Positions 51,301-54,604 of a DNA stretch of 54,604 bases are shown in pieces. Under the pieces are notes generated by a model. The model saw nothing but the letters and a program-made list of their open reading frames with translations, ran no database searches and had not been told where the DNA came from. The stretch covers positions 9,872 to 64,475 of the forward strand of contig DIVX01000135.1 of assembly GCA_002422505.1 (NCBI GenBank), read 5' to 3'. Numbering within the stretch: position 1 is the first letter of the stretch; the number at the start of each line of letters is the position of its first letter. A program made the position numbers and the translations under genes. Source of the DNA: Desulfovibrio sp. UBA6121 (GTDB lineage: Bacteria > Desulfobacterota > Desulfovibrionia > Desulfovibrionales > Desulfovibrionaceae).

Positions 51301-53063
51301 TCCGCCCGCATTTCCGCGTGCTGATGGTGGACCTCACCTCCCGCAAAACGCATGTGGTAAACGTTCCCGGGCGCGAGACCTGGCTCGGCGGTTCCGGCCT
51401 GGGCGCGCTGCTGTTCGAGAAATACGGCGACCCCGGCCTGCCCTGGAGCGACCCGGCCCAGCCGCTGATCTTCGCCATCGGTCCGCTCACCGGCTACTTT
51501 CCGCTCATGAGCAAGACCATCTGCTCCTTCCTCTCGCCCTATCACGGCCAGTACACGGAATCGCACGCGGGCGGGCGCAGCGCCCTGGCCCTGCGCTTCG
51601 CCGACATGGACGCCCTGGTCATTGTGGGCAAGGCCGCCCGGCCCTGCGTGCTTTCCGTGGGCTCCAAGCACATGGACATCAAGGACGCGCCCTTCCTGTG
51701 GGGCAAGGATGTGTTCACCACCGGCAAGATGGTGCGCAACATGTTTCCCGGCACCGGCACGCGCAGCATTCTACGCATTGGTCCGGCGGGCGAAACAGGC
51801 TGCGCCTACGCCTGCATCAACGTGGACACCTACCGCCACTTCGGGCGCATGGGCTCCGGCGCGGTGATGGGCGCAAAAAACTTAAAGGCCATCGCCATCC
51901 AGGGCGACGCCTCCTTCCCCCTGCCCGAAGGCAAGGAATACGCCAAGGTCTTCAAGGAAATTTACGAACAGCTCACCGAAACCACCATGATGAGCAAGTA
52001 CCACGACCTGGGCACCGCCGGGAACGTGGCCGCCTTGAACGAGCTCAAGAGCCTGCCCTGGCGCAACCTGCAGGCCACCACCGACCCCGGCATCGACGGC
52101 ATAAGCGGCGAACGCTTCGCCAAGGACATGCTGCTGCGCAACACCGCCTGCGCGGGCTGCCCCGTGGGCTGCATCCACATTGGCTACCTGCGCGAGAAAT
52201 TCATGGCCGACAACCGCTACCTGTACCGCCAGGTGGCCTACGACTACGAGCCCATCTTCTCGCTCGGCTCCATGCTCGGCATGACCGACGGCTTCGGGGT
52301 GCTGGGCCTGATGGACGCCGTGGAGCGCGAAGGGCTCGACTGCATGAGCGGCGGCGTGGCCCTGGCCTGGGCGACGGAGGCCCTGGAAAAAGGGCACATC
52401 ACCGAAGCCGAGACCCTCACCCCGCTAAAGTTCGGCGAGGCCGAAGGCTACAAAAAGGCCATCCACCACCTGGGCGTGGGCACCAACGACTTCTACAAGC
52501 GCCTGGCCCAAGGCACCATGAAGGCCGCAACGCACTACAACGGGCAAGACTACGCCTGCGTGCTGGGCCAGGAAATGGCGGGCTACGCCACGGGCGAAAG
52601 CTTCTTCGTGTCCGAATCCTTGAGCTTCCGCCACTCGCATCTGGACTCCAGCGCCTACTCCGCCGACCAGAAGCCCCAGGATCTCGACGCGCCCAAAATC
52701 GTCGCCGGGTTCGTCAAGGACGAGGCCAGCCGCATCGTGCTCACCAGCATGGTGGGCTGCCTGTTCGCGCGCGGAGTTTACACGACCGAGCGCCTGCAAC
52801 AGGCCCTCACCTCCCTGGGCTACGCGGAGGTGGCCGCCAACCTCGACACCGCCGGGCAGGACATCCAGCGCTTGCGCTGGCGGCTCAGAATGCGCTCCGG
52901 CTACGCGCCCATGCAGGCCACGATACCCAAGCGCTACTCCGAGGTCGTCACCTGGAAGGGCCCCATCAACACCGAATTCATGGAAACGTTGCGCCAAACC
53001 TACGCCGCCAAGCTCATGGAGTTGGGACGGGAGGTGCATGGGGCGGAGGGAAAAGAGGGGTAA
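51297..53063 (+). CDS. Aldehyde:ferredoxin oxidoreductase (tungsten type)
   Basis: 588 aa. N-terminal pterin-binding domain with TWLGGSGLGALLFE and the hallmark AGGRSALALRFADMDALV; SGAVMGAKNLKAIA is typical of the family. The [4Fe-4S] cluster ligands are in TACAGCPVGC (about 295) and the last cysteine in SMVGCLFARGVY (about 490). The enzyme oxidises aldehydes to acids with ferredoxin as acceptor and contains a tungsten (or molybdenum) bis-pterin. The start at 51297 overlaps the ferredoxin stop. Substrate is not known; acetaldehyde oxidation would feed acetate to acs. Confidence 0.94.
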   Translation: MIRPHFRVLMVDLTSRKTHVVNVPGRETWLGGSGLGALLFEKYGDPGLPWSDPAQPLIFAIGPLTGYFPLMSKTICSFLSPYHGQYTESHAGGRSALALRFADMDALVIVGKAARPCVLSVGSKHMDIKDAPFLWGKDVFTTGKMVRNMFPGTGTRSILRIGPAGETGCAYACINVDTYRHFGRMGSGAVMGAKNLKAIAIQGDASFPLPEGKEYAKVFKEIYEQLTETTMMSKYHDLGTAGNVAALNELKSLPWRNLQATTDPGIDGISGERFAKDMLLRNTACAGCPVGCIHIGYLREKFMADNRYLYRQVAYDYEPIFSLGSMLGMTDGFGVLGLMDAVEREGLDCMSGGVALAWATEALEKGHITEAETLTPLKFGEAEGYKKAIHHLGVGTNDFYKRLAQGTMKAATHYNGQDYACVLGQEMAGYATGESFFVSESLSFRHSHLDSSAYSADQKPQDLDAPKIVAGFVKDEASRIVLTSMVGCLFARGVYTTERLQQALTSLGYAEVAANLDTAGQDIQRLRWRLRMRSGYAPMQATIPKRYSEVVTWKGPINTEFMETLRQTYAAKLMELGREVHGAEGKEG

Positions 53064-53289
53064 AAGAGCAGGCCGGGGCGCAAAAGACGGCAGGCGCGCG
53101 GCTTCTGGTCCGTGGGACTTGCCGTCTCCGCCTGCATGCAATCCGCCGGGCTGGTGAGCGGTAACCAGCTCCGCCTGCCTGCGCCACGCGGAGCTGGCCG
53201 GACGCGAACAGCACCCGGCGAGTTGACCGCCACGGCATTAGCCCGTACTGTGCGCCCCCTAACCAAACCATTCCACCGAGAGGTGCATC

Positions 53290-53778
53290 ATGTCCCAGTG
53301 CCATTGCGGCAGCGAACTCGCCTTCGAGAACTGCTGCCAGCCGATCATCAAAGGAGCTCCCGCCCCCACGGCGGAAGCCCTCATGCGCGCCCGCTACAGC
53401 GCCTATGTCGTGGGCGACATCGCCTTCCTCAGCTCGTCGCTTTCGCCCGATGAACGCCACGACTTCGACCCGGAGCAGGCCAAGGCCTGGAGCGAGAACT
53501 CCACTTGGCTCGGCCTCGCCATCCACGCCGTGAAAGACGGCGGCGAAAACGACCAGACCGGCCAGGTGGACTTTACCGCCAGCTACGAATACCAGGGCGC
53601 GCGCCAGGACCACCGCGAACTGGCCAGCTTCAAGCGCCTGGATGGCGTGTGGCACTACACCGACGGCCGCATGCGCAGCCACGACCCCATCGTGCGCGGC
53701 CCCAAAACCGGCCGTAACGACCCCTGCCCCTGCGGCAGCGGCAAAAAATTCAAGAAGTGCTGCGGCAAGGGCGAATAA
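53290..53778 (+). CDS. YchJ-family protein with two SEC-C motifs
   Basis: 162 aa. SEC-C zinc motifs occur at both ends: CHCGSELAFENCCQ and NDPCPCGSGKKFKKCCG, the same motif as at the end of SecA. Between them lies the NTF2-like YchJ fold (ALMRARYSAYVVGDIAFL and STWLGLAIHAV). The function is not established. The ATG at 53290 follows GAGAGG. The interval 53064-53289 has no supported gene. Confidence 0.92.
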   Translation: MSQCHCGSELAFENCCQPIIKGAPAPTAEALMRARYSAYVVGDIAFLSSSLSPDERHDFDPEQAKAWSENSTWLGLAIHAVKDGGENDQTGQVDFTASYEYQGARQDHRELASFKRLDGVWHYTDGRMRSHDPIVRGPKTGRNDPCPCGSGKKFKKCCGKGE

Positions 53779-53785
53779 AAAAAAC

Positions 53786-53816
53786 AGGCAGGGGGCGGCG
53801 CTCCCTGCCTTTCTTT
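53786..53816 (+). terminator. Intrinsic terminator
   Basis: AGGCAGGG (53786-53793) pairs with CCCTGCCT (53803-53810), followed by TTCTTTT. It lies just after the YchJ-family gene; the A-run before it also lets it act on the minus strand. Confidence 0.85.
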
Positions 53817-54162
53817 TCGCCTTTTTCCGGCAACACGGGGCTGTGCAGAACGCACGCGCCGTGCTAGAAGCCTGCTGGCGACCATGCCGCAGAACCCGGT
53901 CCGCGCTGGCGCGCCGGGCGTGTTCGAATTGTGTTTACAGCCGCAAGCTATTCGAGTAAGCAGCATGGTCTTCAGGGTGCGGCCCCAAGCGGAGCACCCG
54001 GCCCTTGAACGGCGTAACGGCCTTTGGACCCGGTCCATCTTGGACCGACCGCGGCAGCAGCGTCACCCCCGAACGCCTCGGATTCGGGAAGCTGGTGCTT
54101 GCGGCCAAAGGCCACAAAAAGCGCAAATACATTTGTCCGAGGGAGTGTCGTTGGAGGCAACG
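53817..54162 (+). promoter_or_regulatory. Upstream region of rpsA
   Basis: No gene is supported in this 346-nt stretch. It holds short hairpins (GGTCCATCTTGGACC at 54034-54048) and an AT-richer part before the ribosome site GGAGG at 54153. It is a likely leader for the S1 mRNA, which S1 itself controls in other bacteria. Confidence 0.45.
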
Positions 54163-54604
54163 ATGGAAAAAAACAAGAAAGTCGCTGAAATGGAAATGGA
54201 CCTCAATTTTGAGGCTGCCCTTGAGAACTACCTCAAGGAAGACTTTGGTGATCTCGACGAGGGCACCATTGTCCCCGGCACCGTGGTCAAGATCGGCAAG
54301 GATCACGTGCTGGTCGACGTCAACTTCAAGTCCGAGGGCCAGATCCCGGTCTCGGAATTCCTCGATGCCGAGGGCAACATCACCGTGGCCGTGGGCGACA
54401 AGGTCGATGTCTTCGTGTCCAACAAGGACGAGAACGAAGGCACCATCCATCTCTCCCGCGACAAGGCCAAGCGCATGCAGTTGTTCGACCGCCTGGAAGA
54501 CTCCCAGGAGAACAACGGCACCGTCACCGGCCGCATCGTCCGCCGCATCAAGGGCGGCTACACCGTCGATCTCGGCGGCGTCGAAGCCTTCCTGCCCGGC
54601 TCCC
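54163..54604 (+). CDS. rpsA: 30S ribosomal protein S1, 5' part
   Basis: 147 codons are present; the gene runs off the window. The start at 54163 follows TTGGAGG. The first S1 repeat reads GTVVKIGKDHVLVDVNFKSE, then GQIPVSEF and IHLSRDKAKR, and the second repeat begins at TVTGRIVRRIKGGYTVDLGG. S1 binds mRNA on the small subunit. Confidence 0.95.
   Translation, partial: MEKNKKVAEMEMDLNFEAALENYLKEDFGDLDEGTIVPGTVVKIGKDHVLVDVNFKSEGQIPVSEFLDAEGNITVAVGDKVDVFVSNKDENEGTIHLSRDKAKRMQLFDRLEDSQENNGTVTGRIVRRIKGGYTVDLGGVEAFLPGS

Overview
The window reads as a piece of a GC-rich sulfate-reducer-like genome, most likely a member of the Desulfovibrionales. Support comes from a gene of the DVU0772 family, a tungsten-type aldehyde:ferredoxin oxidoreductase with its own polyferredoxin, an AMP-forming acetyl-CoA synthetase beside a Pat-like protein acetyltransferase, and the start of ribosomal protein S1 at the right edge. 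This assignment is inferred from gene families, not proved.

Positions 1 to about 31.6 kb look like an acquired island. It opens with a large serine recombinase (177-1892), then holds low-complexity DNA, an octamer tandem repeat, a strongly folded palindrome and a Ser/Asp-rich surface-like protein. A stress block follows: a PiT phosphate permease, an FBP-domain protein, a ChrB-type protein, then a fluoride riboswitch with its own terminator. The riboswitch sits ahead of a six-gene operon encoding an MFS transporter, a CDC48-like AAA+ ATPase, the fluoride channel CrcB, a DUF190-CBS protein, a membrane-anchored tyrosine phosphatase and enolase. Enolase is a known fluoride target, so the block reads as a fluoride-resistance module.

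On the minus strand at 14.27-15.09 kb there is no protein gene but a large structured RNA. A group II intron domain V and a domain VI-like hairpin lie immediately UPSTREAM of a GTGCGCC group II 5' end and about 600 nt of domain I-IV-like sequence. This is the order expected of a circularly permuted group II ribozyme. A block of four unrecognised small genes follows.

The right half of the island is defence-like. A type I restriction-modification operon on the minus strand encodes a GIY-YIG-like protein, a half-size S subunit, HsdM, two tandem RhuM paralogues, HsdS, HsdR and a YgjP-type metallopeptidase. Next to it is a four-gene ubiquitin-like conjugation operon (multi-ubiquitin protein, E2 family E, JAB protease, ThiF E1), each pair overlapping by ATGA. 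It is divergent from an XRE regulator and an ImmA/IrrE peptidase, with an inverted-repeat operator on the shared promoter.

From 31.6 kb rightward the content looks like ordinary chromosome: EamA exporter, sfsA, VOC protein, lipoproteins, PocR-domain sensor, thioesterase, murI, a glutamine amidotransferase, a secreted thermonuclease, a LuxR-type response regulator with a shortened receiver domain, an MFS transporter, acs, a tandem array of four FlxA-like genes (two with sigma-28-like promoters), the Pat-like acetyltransferase, the ferredoxin/AOR pair, a YchJ-family protein and the 5' part of rpsA.
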